A DNA stretch of 64,000 bases from Beijerinckiaceae bacterium. Lineage in GTDB: Bacteria; Pseudomonadota; Alphaproteobacteria; Rhizobiales; Beijerinckiaceae. Below are positions 53,573 through 62,231 of the stretch, one piece after another. Both the position numbers and the translations under genes were made by a program. The notes below the pieces were generated by a model that saw only the letters and a program-made list of their open reading frames with translations, searched no databases and was not told where the DNA came from. Where the stretch lies: the NCBI GenBank assembly GCA_947370975.1, contig CANBNG010000010.1, positions 83,198 through 147,197 on the forward strand, given 5' to 3'. Position 1 is the first letter of the stretch. Every line of letters begins with the position of its first letter.

Positions 53573-55327
53573 TCATTCCTCGAAACGCTCGGCGCCGCCC
53601 AGCGGTTTCTTGGGAGAAAGGGAAGCATCGGGCACACGTGCGGGGCCGCCCGAATCGCGGAAGCGATTGACGATCGGATAGCGGCGGTCGCGGCCGAAAT
53701 TCTTGGCCGTCACCTTCACGCCGGGCGCCGATTGCCGACGCTTGTATTCTGCCAGATAGAGCAGCCGCTCGATCTTCTTGACGAGATCAAGCGCATGGCC
53801 GCGCGCCACAATATCGGAGACGCGCATTTCGCGCTCGACAAGGCATTCGAGAATATCGTCGAGCACCGGATAGGGCGGCAGCGAATCCTCATCCTTCTGG
53901 TTGTCGCGCAATTCGGCGGACGGGGGCTTGGTGATGATATTGTCAGGTATCACCACGCCATCGGGGCCGAGGGCGCCTTCGGGTTTCCAGCGGTTGCGCA
54001 GGCTGCACAGCCGGAACACCTGCATCTTGTAGAGATCCTTGATCGGATTGAAGCCGCCGTTCATGTCGCCATAGATCGTGGCGTAGCCGACCGACATTTC
54101 CGACTTGTTGCCGGTGGTCACCACCATGGGGCCGAATTTGTTGGAGACCGACATCAGCAATGTGCCGCGCGCGCGGCTTTGCAGATTTTCTTCGGTAATA
54201 TCGCGCGCACGGCCCGCAAACAGCGGCGCAAGCACGGCTTCAAGTCCCTCCACCGCAGGCGCAATCGGCAGCACGTCGTAGCGCACGCCCAAGGCGTCGG
54301 CGCAGAGCCTGGCATCCGTAATCGAGTCCTGCGAGGTGAAGCGGAACGGCAGCATGATGCAATGGACACGCTCGGGGCCCAGCGCATCGGCCGCCATGGC
54401 CGCGCAAAGCGCAGAATCGATGCCCCCCGACAGGCCCATCACGACGCCGGGAAATCCATTCTTCTCGACGTAATCGCGCAGGCCCATCACGCAGGCTGCG
54501 TAATCGGCTTCATCCCCCTCGGGCAGAGACGCGCGCTCGCCCGTGAGGCATGTCCAGCCGGCAGCGCTGCGCTCGAAGACGCAGGTCGTAACCAGACTGC
54601 GGAAGGCCGGCAACTGCACAGCAATATTCCGATTGCCATTGAGCACGAAGGAGCCGCCATCGAAGACCAGCTCATCCTGTCCGCCGATCTGGTTCAGATA
54701 GACCAGAGGCAGGCCCGTATCGATGACACGGGCCAGCGCCACCTGCACGCGCTCGTCGTTCTTGCCGCGCCAATAGGGCGAGCCATTGGGCACGAGCAGG
54801 ATTTCCGCGCCCGTCTCGGCCAAGCATTCGCAAACTTCGTCGGACCAGATATCCTCGCAGATCGGCACGCCGAGCCGCACGCCCTTGAAGACAATGGGAC
54901 CGGGCAAGGGCCCGCGGGCAAAGACGCGCTTTTCATCGAAAACGCCGTAATTGGGCAGATCGACCTTGAAGCGCACCGCCTCGATGCGCCCGCCAGCCAG
55001 CAGCGCATAAGCATTGTAGAGCAGCCCGCTCTCGACCCAGGGCAGACCAACCAGCAGCGCGGGCCCGCCATCGGCAGTGTCGCGCGCCAGCTCCTCGGCA
55101 GCCGCCCGGCAGGCCTCCTGAAAGGCGGGCTTGAGCACCAGATCCTCGGGCGTATAGCCGGCGAGGTTCAGCTCGGGGAACATGACGAGATCAGCCCCCT
55201 GCAAGGCGCCAGCCGCGCGCGCGGCGCGGACGGCTGCAACATTGCCGGCGATATCGCCAACCGTCGAGCCGGTCTGGGCAAGCGCGAGGACGAGGCGGTC
55301 GGAGCGGGAGGCGGAGACGGGATTCAT
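53573..55327 (-). CDS. nadE: Glutamine-dependent NAD+ synthase
   Basis: The protein has 584 residues from the ATG at 55327; an ATG at 55336 is nearly equivalent. The N-terminal nitrilase-fold glutaminase has Glu in MFPELNLAGY, Lys in RFKVDLPNYGVF and Cys in GVPICEDIW. The C-terminal synthetase has the P-loop GLSGGIDSALCA and TTGNKSEMSVGY. Ammonia from glutamine is used to amidate deamido-NAD. It lies directly upstream of gltX and downstream of a palindromic element. Confidence 0.96.
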   Translation of the reverse strand: MNPVSASRSDRLVLALAQTGSTVGDIAGNVAAVRAARAAGALQGADLVMFPELNLAGYTPEDLVLKPAFQEACRAAAEELARDTADGGPALLVGLPWVESGLLYNAYALLAGGRIEAVRFKVDLPNYGVFDEKRVFARGPLPGPIVFKGVRLGVPICEDIWSDEVCECLAETGAEILLVPNGSPYWRGKNDERVQVALARVIDTGLPLVYLNQIGGQDELVFDGGSFVLNGNRNIAVQLPAFRSLVTTCVFERSAAGWTCLTGERASLPEGDEADYAACVMGLRDYVEKNGFPGVVMGLSGGIDSALCAAMAADALGPERVHCIMLPFRFTSQDSITDARLCADALGVRYDVLPIAPAVEGLEAVLAPLFAGRARDITEENLQSRARGTLLMSVSNKFGPMVVTTGNKSEMSVGYATIYGDMNGGFNPIKDLYKMQVFRLCSLRNRWKPEGALGPDGVVIPDNIITKPPSAELRDNQKDEDSLPPYPVLDDILECLVEREMRVSDIVARGHALDLVKKIERLLYLAEYKRRQSAPGVKVTAKNFGRDRRYPIVNRFRDSGGPARVPDASLSPKKPLGGAERFEE

Positions 55328-55383
55328 AATGGCCATGTATCGCGCTTGAGCGGGGGCGGCAATGGCAAGGGTAACCACAGCCC

Positions 55384-55645
55384 CGTCATTGCGGGGCAGG
55401 TTCACGCATTCGCTGATCGGGAGACGCCACTAGCGCGCTCGTGGAACTCCCTCCCACTTGTAAGGAGGATTTGGGGTGGGGGTGGCGCAAATTTTGGTTG
55501 TGCGCAGCACGATGCCCAGACGCAGATCTGTAACGGATAGACTTGCGCGACCCCCACCCCGCTCAGGCTTTGGCTGAGTCGGCCCTCCCCACAAGGTCGA
55601 GGGAGTTCCACGCCGGCGAATGCGTGAGCCTTCACAGCAATGACG
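55384..55645. repeat. 262-base nested palindromic element (MITE-like)
   Basis: Four pairs of arms nest around one centre: CGTCATTGC/GCAATGACG (55384-55392 with 55637-55645), GGTTCACGCATTCGC/GCGAATGCGTGAGCC (55399-55413 with 55616-55630), GTGGAACTCCCTC/GAGGGAGTTCCAC (55441-55453 with 55599-55611) and an 18-base G-rich arm (55473-55490 with 55543-55560). It fills most of the 322-base gap between the nadE start and the dioxygenase stop. No protein is encoded. Confidence 0.88.
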
Positions 55646-55649
55646 AGGC

Positions 55650-56432
55650 TTATCCGAAGCGATAGGCATCCATCATCAGCACGCCATATTCGCAGCTCGT
55701 GTGCACGCGCCTGCCCACAGCGCCCTCCCCGCCTGCGCCCAGGGCGAAGGGCAGCGGCAGGAAATGTTCGGGGCTTGGATGGTTCTCGCGGGCGAAGGGG
55801 GCGCAATCGAGCCAGTTGAGGACATCCTGGCTGCTGCCGTCCTTGATGGCTTCATGCGCCCAGGCGCCAAATTGCTTGACCCAGTCGGGCGTCGGCGCGT
55901 CGCCGCCCCCGCGCGCCAGCTTGTAGAGATTATGCGTCAGCGAGCCCGAGCCCATCACCAGCACGCCCTCCTCGCGCAGCGGGGCGAGTGCGCGGCCCAT
56001 GGCAAAATGATGGGCCGCATCCATCTGCGTCTGGACGGACAATTGGACGACCGGAATATCCGCGTCCGGATACATGAGCTTGAGCGGCGTCCATGTGCCG
56101 TGATCGAAGCCCCGGTTCGTAACCGGCTGTGCGGGGATGCCGGCCCCGGCCAGCATGTCGGCGGCGTGACGCGCAAGCGCCGGATCGCCGGGTGCTGGAT
56201 ATTGCATCTCGAAGAGCGCGCGCGGAAAGCCGCCGAAATCGTAGATCATCTGCGGATGCGCGTCGGCGCTGAGCATCGGCGTGCGCGTCTCGAAATGCGC
56301 GCTGGCGACGAGGATCGCTTTCGGCTTGCCGAGCTGCGCGCCAAACCCCGCGAGAAAGTCTCGCGCGGGCGTGTGTTCAAGCACGATCATCGGCGAGCCG
56401 TGCGAGATGAAAAGGGAAGGAAAAGCGCTCAT
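55650..56432 (-). CDS. DODA-type extradiol dioxygenase (LigB-like)
   Basis: This 260-residue protein has the metal and substrate histidines of the class III extradiol family: ISHGSPM near 10, SAHFETR near 50, FDHGTWTPL near 112 and GSGSLTHNL near 165. Similar proteins (E. coli YgiD, plant DODA) open catechol rings such as that of DOPA. The start at 56432 fits the family. It lies 45 bases after the DAHP synthase gene on the same strand. Confidence 0.9.
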   Translation of the reverse strand: MSAFPSLFISHGSPMIVLEHTPARDFLAGFGAQLGKPKAILVASAHFETRTPMLSADAHPQMIYDFGGFPRALFEMQYPAPGDPALARHAADMLAGAGIPAQPVTNRGFDHGTWTPLKLMYPDADIPVVQLSVQTQMDAAHHFAMGRALAPLREEGVLVMGSGSLTHNLYKLARGGGDAPTPDWVKQFGAWAHEAIKDGSSQDVLNWLDCAPFARENHPSPEHFLPLPFALGAGGEGAVGRRVHTSCEYGVLMMDAYRFG

Positions 56433-56476
56433 ATTGCTTGCACCTTTCACCAACGCGCGGATCGAAGCTGTCAGCC

Positions 56477-57892
56477 TTACTCCGCCGCGCTACCTACCGG
56501 CTGCGCCTTGCCGACACGGTCGGCCTTCAGCAGTTCCGACACCAGGAAGGCGACTTCAATCGCCTGTTCGGCATTGAGGCGCGGATCGCAATGGGTGTGG
56601 TAGCGGTCGTGCAGATCCGTTTCGAGAATCTGACGCGCGCCGCCCGTGCATTCGGTAACGTTGCGGCCCGTCATCTCCAGATGCACGCCGCCTGCATAAG
56701 TGCCTTCCGCCTGATGAATGGCGAAGAAGGAGCGGATCTCGCTCATGATGCGCTCGAAGGGGCGCGTCTTGTAGCCCGACGCCGAAATCGTATTGCCATG
56801 CATGGGATCGCACGACCACACGACCTTGCGGCCCTCACGCTCCACCGCGCGCACCAGTGCGGGCAGATGATCGAAAATCTTTTCCGAACCGAAGCGGCAG
56901 ATGAGCGTCAGGCGGCCTGCTTCATTGGCCGGGTTCAGCACATCGATCAGGCGCAGAAGCTCTTCGGCCTTCAGCGACGGGCCGCATTTCAGGCCGATAG
57001 GATTGTGCACGCCACGGCAATATTCGATATGCGCGTGATCGAGCTGACGCGTGCGGTCGCCGACCCACAACATGTGACCCGAGGTCGCGTAAGGATTGCC
57101 GCTCGTGGAATCGATGCGCGTGAGCGCCTGCTCGTAGCCGAGCAACAAGGCCTCGTGCGACGTGTAGAAATCCGTCTGCCGCAATTCCTGATGGGCTTCG
57201 CTGTCGAGCCCGATTGCGCGCATGAAATTGAGCGTCTCGGTGATGCGGTCGGCCACTTCCTGATAGCGGCCAGATTGCGGGCTGTCGTTGACAAAGCCCA
57301 GCATCCAGCGATGCGCATTTTCAAGATTGGCGTAGCCACCCGTGGCAAAAGCGCGAAGGAGGTTCAGCGTCGCTGCCGACTGGCGATAGGCCTCGAGCTG
57401 GCGGCGCGGATCGGGAATGCGCCCGGCAGCGGTGAATTCCGTGTCATTGACGATATCGCCGCGATAGATCGGCAGCTCGACGCCATTGATCGTCTCGGTC
57501 GGATTGGTGCGGGGCTTGGCGAATTGGCCAGCGACGCGGCCAACTTTCACCACAGGCGAGGCGGCCGCAAAGGTCAGCACCACCGCCATCTGCAGGAAGA
57601 CGCGGAAAAAATCGCGGATGTTGTCAGCCGAATGTTCGGCGAAGGATTCAGCGCAATCGCCGCCCTGCAACAAAAAAGCCTCGCCGGCCGAAACCTTGGC
57701 CAAAGCCTTTTTCAGCTTGCGCGCTTCGCCTGCAAACACCAGCGGGGGAAAGCCGCTCAGCTGGCGCTCGACATCGCCCAGCGCCGTCATGTCCGGATAA
57801 ACGGGAGCCTGCTCGATAGGCTTCGAGCGCCAGGATTCCGCGCTCCAGGATCCGGCGCGCGCCATGTCGGCATTCCTGTGATCGACGGGCAT
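56477..57892 (-). CDS. aroG: Class II 3-deoxy-7-phosphoheptulonate synthase
   Basis: The protein has 471 residues from the ATG at 57892, chosen because GGAG lies six bases upstream; an ATG two codons earlier (57898) is possible. It matches the plant-like AroA-II type: LQGGDCAESFAEH, KVGRVAGQFAKPR, DRTRQLDHAHIEY, GIKCGP-like GLKCGPSL and WSCDPMHGNT. It joins phosphoenolpyruvate and erythrose 4-phosphate, the first step of aromatic amino acid synthesis. Confidence 0.95.
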   Translation of the reverse strand: MPVDHRNADMARAGSWSAESWRSKPIEQAPVYPDMTALGDVERQLSGFPPLVFAGEARKLKKALAKVSAGEAFLLQGGDCAESFAEHSADNIRDFFRVFLQMAVVLTFAAASPVVKVGRVAGQFAKPRTNPTETINGVELPIYRGDIVNDTEFTAAGRIPDPRRQLEAYRQSAATLNLLRAFATGGYANLENAHRWMLGFVNDSPQSGRYQEVADRITETLNFMRAIGLDSEAHQELRQTDFYTSHEALLLGYEQALTRIDSTSGNPYATSGHMLWVGDRTRQLDHAHIEYCRGVHNPIGLKCGPSLKAEELLRLIDVLNPANEAGRLTLICRFGSEKIFDHLPALVRAVEREGRKVVWSCDPMHGNTISASGYKTRPFERIMSEIRSFFAIHQAEGTYAGGVHLEMTGRNVTECTGGARQILETDLHDRYHTHCDPRLNAEQAIEVAFLVSELLKADRVGKAQPVGSAAE

Positions 57893-58057
57893 AAACATCT
57901 CCAAATTGTTTCGCGCATGCGAGGCGCGACCAGCCCCTCCCCTTGCCGGCAGAACCTGCTGCGCGAGCGGCTTATACAACAGGGAAAGCGGCGCGGATAA
58001 GGATTTTAGCCCCGACCTTGGTCGCAGGCCCCTTTGCAGGGCTGCCCTGCGTCTGGC

Positions 58058-59473
58058 TCAGACCTCGGAAACAGCAGAGCCCGGGCCTGCATCCAACGTG
58101 TCGCGCAAATAGCGCGCCGAGCGCGTGCGCATCGTCACAAGCTCTTCGGCGGCCGTCGGATGCACGGCCATGGTGGCGTCGAAATCCGCCTTTGTCGCCC
58201 GAAGCTTGACGGCAATGCCCAGCAGCTGCGCCATTTCACCAGCCTCATGGCCGAGAATATGGACGCCCAGGACCTGATCGGTCAGGCCGTCGACGATGAT
58301 CTTCATCAGCGTCTTTTCAGGGCTGCCCGACAGTGTCCCCTTCATCGGGCGGAAGCTTGCCTGATAGACATCGACAATATCGAACGCCTTGCGCGCGTCC
58401 TGCTCGGTCAGGCCCACCGTGCCGATTTCCGGTGTGGTGAAGACAGCAGTCGGAATGTCGGCGTGGGTCACGACAACCTCCTTGCCGCCAAATTGCGTAT
58501 CGGCAAAGGCATGGCCCTCGCGGATTGCAACGGGCGTGAGATTGACGCGATTGGTGACATCGCCCACGGCAAAGATCGAGGGCACATTGGTGCACGACAA
58601 GGCGTCCACCTTGATCGCCCCGGCATGGTCCAGCGCAACGCCGGCCTGTTCGAGGCCGAGCCCCTTGGTGTGCGGACGGCGGCCCGTGGCGAGCAGGATC
58701 TGGTCGAACAGGTGCGTCTCGCCATTCGAGAGCGTGACGGCAAGGCCATCGGCCTGCTTCTCGATATTCACCGGCAAGGTGGCAGGCATGATCTCGATGC
58801 CTGCATGCGCAAGCTCGACCCGCAGGCCCTCGCGCAGATCTTCATCGAACCCGCGCAAGACATTCTCACCGCGAAACACCAGCGCGACCTTGGCGCCAAG
58901 CCGCGCGAAGAGGCTCGCAAATTCAACCGCAATATAGCCCGCGCCCACGACCAGCAGGCGGCCGGGAAATTCCGGCAGGTCGAACAGCTCGTTCGAGCTG
59001 ATCGCATGTTCGACGCCCGGAATGGCAGGTTCCAGCACAGGCGTGCCGCCGGTGGCGACCAGAATCTTTTTGGCGCGGATGCGGCGACCATCGGCTTTGA
59101 GCAGAACCGTATGGGGATCGAGGATCTCCGCGCGGCTCTCCACGATCGTGACGCCAGCCTTGGCGAGATTGACGCCATAGATCTGCGAGAGACGCGAAAT
59201 CTCCTTCTCCTTGGCAGCAACCAGCGTCGGCCAGTGGAAGACGGGCTTTTGCGCAAAGGTCCAGCCAAAACCGGCAGCTTCCGCAAAATCATCGGCAAAG
59301 CGGCCGGCATAGACATAGAGTTTCTTGGGCACGCAGCCACGGATCACGCAGGTGCCACCCATGCGATATTCTTCGGCGATCATCACCGACGCGCCATGCC
59401 CGGCTGCGATGCGCGCTGCGCGCACACCGCCCGAACCGCCACCGATGACGAAGAGATCGACGTCGAATGTCAT
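58058..59473 (-). CDS. gor: Glutathione-disulfide reductase
   Basis: This 471-residue FAD enzyme has GGGSGGVRAARIA at the N-terminus, the redox pair in GGTCVIRGCVPKK, an NADPH site GAGYIAVEFAS with a following Arg (VFRGENVLR), and the C-terminal HPTAAEE with the catalytic His. It reduces oxidised glutathione with NADPH. It follows rpiA and a DUF2059 gene, and the trio is probably one operon; NADPH and pentose phosphate supply make this sensible. Confidence 0.95.
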   Translation of the reverse strand: MTFDVDLFVIGGGSGGVRAARIAAGHGASVMIAEEYRMGGTCVIRGCVPKKLYVYAGRFADDFAEAAGFGWTFAQKPVFHWPTLVAAKEKEISRLSQIYGVNLAKAGVTIVESRAEILDPHTVLLKADGRRIRAKKILVATGGTPVLEPAIPGVEHAISSNELFDLPEFPGRLLVVGAGYIAVEFASLFARLGAKVALVFRGENVLRGFDEDLREGLRVELAHAGIEIMPATLPVNIEKQADGLAVTLSNGETHLFDQILLATGRRPHTKGLGLEQAGVALDHAGAIKVDALSCTNVPSIFAVGDVTNRVNLTPVAIREGHAFADTQFGGKEVVVTHADIPTAVFTTPEIGTVGLTEQDARKAFDIVDVYQASFRPMKGTLSGSPEKTLMKIIVDGLTDQVLGVHILGHEAGEMAQLLGIAVKLRATKADFDATMAVHPTAAEELVTMRTRSARYLRDTLDAGPGSAVSEV

Positions 59474-59490
59474 GGGATTATCCGCAACGA

Positions 59491-60030
59491 TCAGAGATCG
59501 TGGCCCTTCTTTTTCATTTCCACCCGCACGCGGGTCATCATGTCGACCGAGAGCGTGCGGTTCCAGGAATCAAGCGCGCCAATGATACCCTGCATCACGA
59601 CAGGCTGCATGTCGGTGAATTTCTTGCCCGTGGGCGAACGCAGGAAGGCCGCCGTTTCCTTGAGTTCGGACTCAGTCATGGTGGTGGCGACAACGCGCGC
59701 GGCAAAATCCACCATTTCGGACGTGCGCTTGTTGAACTCGGGAACGATGATGTCCTTCATCACGACGCTCAGGTCCGCGATGAGCTCGGGGCGCGTGCGG
59801 GTGAGATTACCGTTCATCTCCCTCAGCATTTCCGGGATAAAAGGCTCGAAGCTTTTCGAAATGCCTGTCAACAGCACGATTTCCTTGCCGAGTGCGAATT
59901 GCGCATCGGAAATGGTCGGCAGCGCGGGCAGGTAGGCGGGCGCCTTGGGCTGGGTCTGTGCGGATGCCGGCGCGGGCGCGATGGCAAGCAGGACAAGCGC
60001 GGCTGCGCCCGAAAGAAGATTGAGCTTCAC
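59491..60030 (-). CDS. DUF2059 periplasmic protein
   Basis: The protein has 179 residues from the GTG at 60030, which has AGGAG eight bases upstream. A signal peptide ends at ASAQ. The helical DUF2059 domain includes the block FNKRTSEMVDFAARVVATTMTESELKETAAFLRSPTGKKF, whose last part is the family hallmark. Function is unknown. It lies between rpiA (26-base gap) and gor (17-base gap). Confidence 0.88.
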   Translation of the reverse strand: MKLNLLSGAAALVLLAIAPAPASAQTQPKAPAYLPALPTISDAQFALGKEIVLLTGISKSFEPFIPEMLREMNGNLTRTRPELIADLSVVMKDIIVPEFNKRTSEMVDFAARVVATTMTESELKETAAFLRSPTGKKFTDMQPVVMQGIIGALDSWNRTLSVDMMTRVRVEMKKKGHDL

Positions 60031-60056
60031 GTGTATTTCTCCTGCTTGCAAGAACG

Positions 60057-60764
60057 TCAGGTCAGATCGCCGATGACTTCAACACCGGCCGCGTCGGCAA
60101 CGATGATCGCCTTGGCAAGCCCGATGAAGAGACCATGTTCGACGACGCCGGGAATGGCATTGAGGGCGCGGGCGAGCGCATCGGGATCGGGGATCGATCC
60201 AAACGCGCAATCAAGAATGGCATGGCCGCCATCCGTGACCAAAACGTGACCATCGGATGTCTTGCGCAATGTCACAGTGCCCGCGCAGCCGGTGGCCTGG
60301 CCAGCGGCAATGACATGGCGGCGGGATGATTCAAGACCGAACCGGTCGACTTCGACCGGCAGCGGAAAGCGCCCGAGGGTCGCCACCTGTTTCGAGCGGT
60401 CGGTGACGACCACCATGCGGGTCGAGGCCGCAGCCACGATCTTTTCACGCAAAAGTGCAGCGCCGCCGCCCTTGATGAGGCGCAATTGCGGGTCGAATTC
60501 ATCCGCGCCATCGATGGTGAGGTCGAGCTCGGGCGTCTCGTCGAGGGTCGAGAGCGGAATGTTGAGCGCATGGGCCTGTTCGCGGGTGCGCTCGGAGGTC
60601 GGCACGCCGATCACCTTGAGGCCATGCGCGACACGTTCGCCCAGCAGGGCGACAAAATGCGCGGCGGTGGAGCCTGTTCCAAGCCCGAGGCGCATGCCCG
60701 GCATCACGAGGTCCACGGCGCGGGCAGCCGCGAGGCGCTTGGCAGCTTCAGCGGGGTCGATCAT
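60057..60764 (-). CDS. rpiA: Ribose-5-phosphate isomerase A
   Basis: This 235-residue protein has LGLGTGSTAAHF, TIDGADEFDP and IKGGGAALLREKI, the substrate and catalytic loops of RpiA (Asp, Glu and Lys). The start at 60764 (MIDPAEAAKRLAA) gives normal length. It interconverts ribose 5-phosphate and ribulose 5-phosphate. It is the first gene of the rpiA-DUF2059-gor unit. Confidence 0.95.
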   Translation of the reverse strand: MIDPAEAAKRLAAARAVDLVMPGMRLGLGTGSTAAHFVALLGERVAHGLKVIGVPTSERTREQAHALNIPLSTLDETPELDLTIDGADEFDPQLRLIKGGGAALLREKIVAAASTRMVVVTDRSKQVATLGRFPLPVEVDRFGLESSRRHVIAAGQATGCAGTVTLRKTSDGHVLVTDGGHAILDCAFGSIPDPDALARALNAIPGVVEHGLFIGLAKAIIVADAAGVEVIGDLT

Positions 60765-60830
60765 GGGCGCTCCGAAGGCTCGAGGGTCTTGGCGGCGCTT
60801 AAAGGCTTCCGGCGCGAAAGGCAAATTCCC

Positions 60831-61217
60831 CTATTTGCCCGGCGGCGTGCAAACGACCTGATCGTTGAGCACGTAGCAGATGGACATCGCGCCCGTGCGC
60901 AGATCGACCCGGAACACGCCACCCTCACGCTCGTGCCGCGAGGCGATGAGGCCATATTCACTTGGCGCTTGCGCGCCCGCGCCCTCGCCAGGCGCATAGC
61001 AGAGCGTCGCGCCGACGGAATTTTCCTTCAGCCCATATTGGCACGCGCCGATTTCGCCCGTCGCGCGGTCGAGACGGTAGACCCGGTTCAGATCGATCTC
61101 GGGTGCGGCAAGAAACTCGAAATTCGCCGCAGCGGCACACCCGAGGCTGCCGGCAAGCGCGATCAGGGCAAGCACCACCTGAACCTGTAGCGAACGGGCG
61201 AGCGAAAGGCTGGGCAT
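60831..61217 (-). CDS. Small secreted protein of unknown function
   Basis: This 128-residue protein has a signal peptide ending at CAAAA (near residue 31). The mature part contains two similar units: VYRLDRATGEIGACQYG and VFRVDLRTGAMSICYV, each with a Leu/Arg-Thr-Gly core and a Cys. This internal duplication suggests a small beta-structure. I do not recognise the family. It starts 67 bases upstream of rpiA on the same strand and is divergent from gph. Confidence 0.75.
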   Translation of the reverse strand: MPSLSLARSLQVQVVLALIALAGSLGCAAAANFEFLAAPEIDLNRVYRLDRATGEIGACQYGLKENSVGATLCYAPGEGAGAQAPSEYGLIASRHEREGGVFRVDLRTGAMSICYVLNDQVVCTPPGK

Positions 61218-61346
61218 GGACGACCTCGTGAACAGGGCCCGCACGATTCGAGCCTGCGGCCCCAAGTCTAGAGGCGATCCCCTGCCCCGGTGCAAGGTGC
61301 GAGAGCGCCGTGAGCGTTTGACCTGTCACGATTTTCGCCCTAGGCG

Positions 61347-62063
61347 ATGCGAATGCAACAGATCGCCCCCCTTCTCGTCTTCGATCTCGATGGGACGCTC
61401 GCGGAAACCGCCGGCGATCTCTGCGCGACGCTCAATGTCATCCTTGCCCGCGAGAACCTGCCTCCGGTTCCGCTGGTGGATGCGCGCAAAATGGTGGGGG
61501 CCGGCGCGCGTGCGCTCATCAAGAGCGGCTTTGCGGCCGGTGGGCGCAGCCTTGAGACCGCGCGCCTTGAAACGCTGTTTGCCGACTTCCTCGATCATTA
61601 CGAGGCCCATATCGCCGACGAGAGTTTTCTCTTCGAGGGCGTGGTCGCCGCGCTCGACCGTTTTCAGGCGGCGGGATGGGCGCTTGCGGTCTGCACGAAC
61701 AAGGTCGAGCATCCCTCCATCCGGCTGCTCGATGCGCTGGGCGTGCGCGGGCGCTTCCGGGCGATCTGCGGACAGGACACGTTCAAGGTGGACGGTCAGG
61801 CGATTTCCAAGCCCGATCCCCGCGCCCTGCTGATGACAATCGAGCGGGCGGGCGGCGTGGCGCACAACGCCATCATGGTCGGGGATTCGCGTACCGACAT
61901 CGACACGGCGAAGGCCGCCGGCATTCCCGTGGTGGCGGTCGATTTCGGCTACACCGAGCAGCACGTCTCGGCCTTTGGCCCCGATCTTGTGATCGGACAT
62001 TTTGATGAATTGTGGCAGGCTGTCGCCCACATCGGCCAGCTCAAGCTCAAGGAACACCAATGA
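61347..62063 (+). CDS. gph: Phosphoglycolate phosphatase (HAD family)
   Basis: This 238-residue protein has the HAD motifs DLDGTLAETAGD (Asp nucleophile near 13), VCTNKVEHPS, SKPDPRALL and MVGDSRTDIDTAKAA. It removes phosphate from 2-phosphoglycolate formed during DNA repair or oxygenase side reactions. Its stop overlaps the start of the following 54-codon gene. Confidence 0.9.
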   Translation: MRMQQIAPLLVFDLDGTLAETAGDLCATLNVILARENLPPVPLVDARKMVGAGARALIKSGFAAGGRSLETARLETLFADFLDHYEAHIADESFLFEGVVAALDRFQAAGWALAVCTNKVEHPSIRLLDALGVRGRFRAICGQDTFKVDGQAISKPDPRALLMTIERAGGVAHNAIMVGDSRTDIDTAKAAGIPVVAVDFGYTEQHVSAFGPDLVIGHFDELWQAVAHIGQLKLKEHQ

Positions 62064-62224
62064 TCCGCGACAAGAAACTCGCCGTCGGCATGGCTGTCGC
62101 CTTTGCCCTTGGCATTCTCTGGGGCGTGCTGGAGGGCGCATCACCCGGCGAGACCTTCCTGCGCGGCTCGATCGCCGGCGCCTGCGCCGTGCTGAGCTAT
62201 CCGCTCTGGCGTCAGCGCAGCTAG
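62060..62224 (+). CDS. Small membrane protein of unknown function
   Basis: This 54-residue protein begins in an ATGA overlap with gph. It has two hydrophobic stretches, LAVGMAVAFALGILWGVL and GSIAGACAVLSYPLW, joined by a short polar loop, so it is probably a two-helix membrane protein. No family is recognised. It converges on the proteasome-like gene with a seven-base gap. Confidence 0.7.
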   Translation: MIRDKKLAVGMAVAFALGILWGVLEGASPGETFLRGSIAGACAVLSYPLWRQRS

Positions 62225-62231
62225 AGCCGGC

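Noticed and set aside
53531..55540. 669-codon plus-strand frame across gltX, nadE and the palindrome
   Set aside because: It is antisense to two well-known enzymes and runs into a repeat element.
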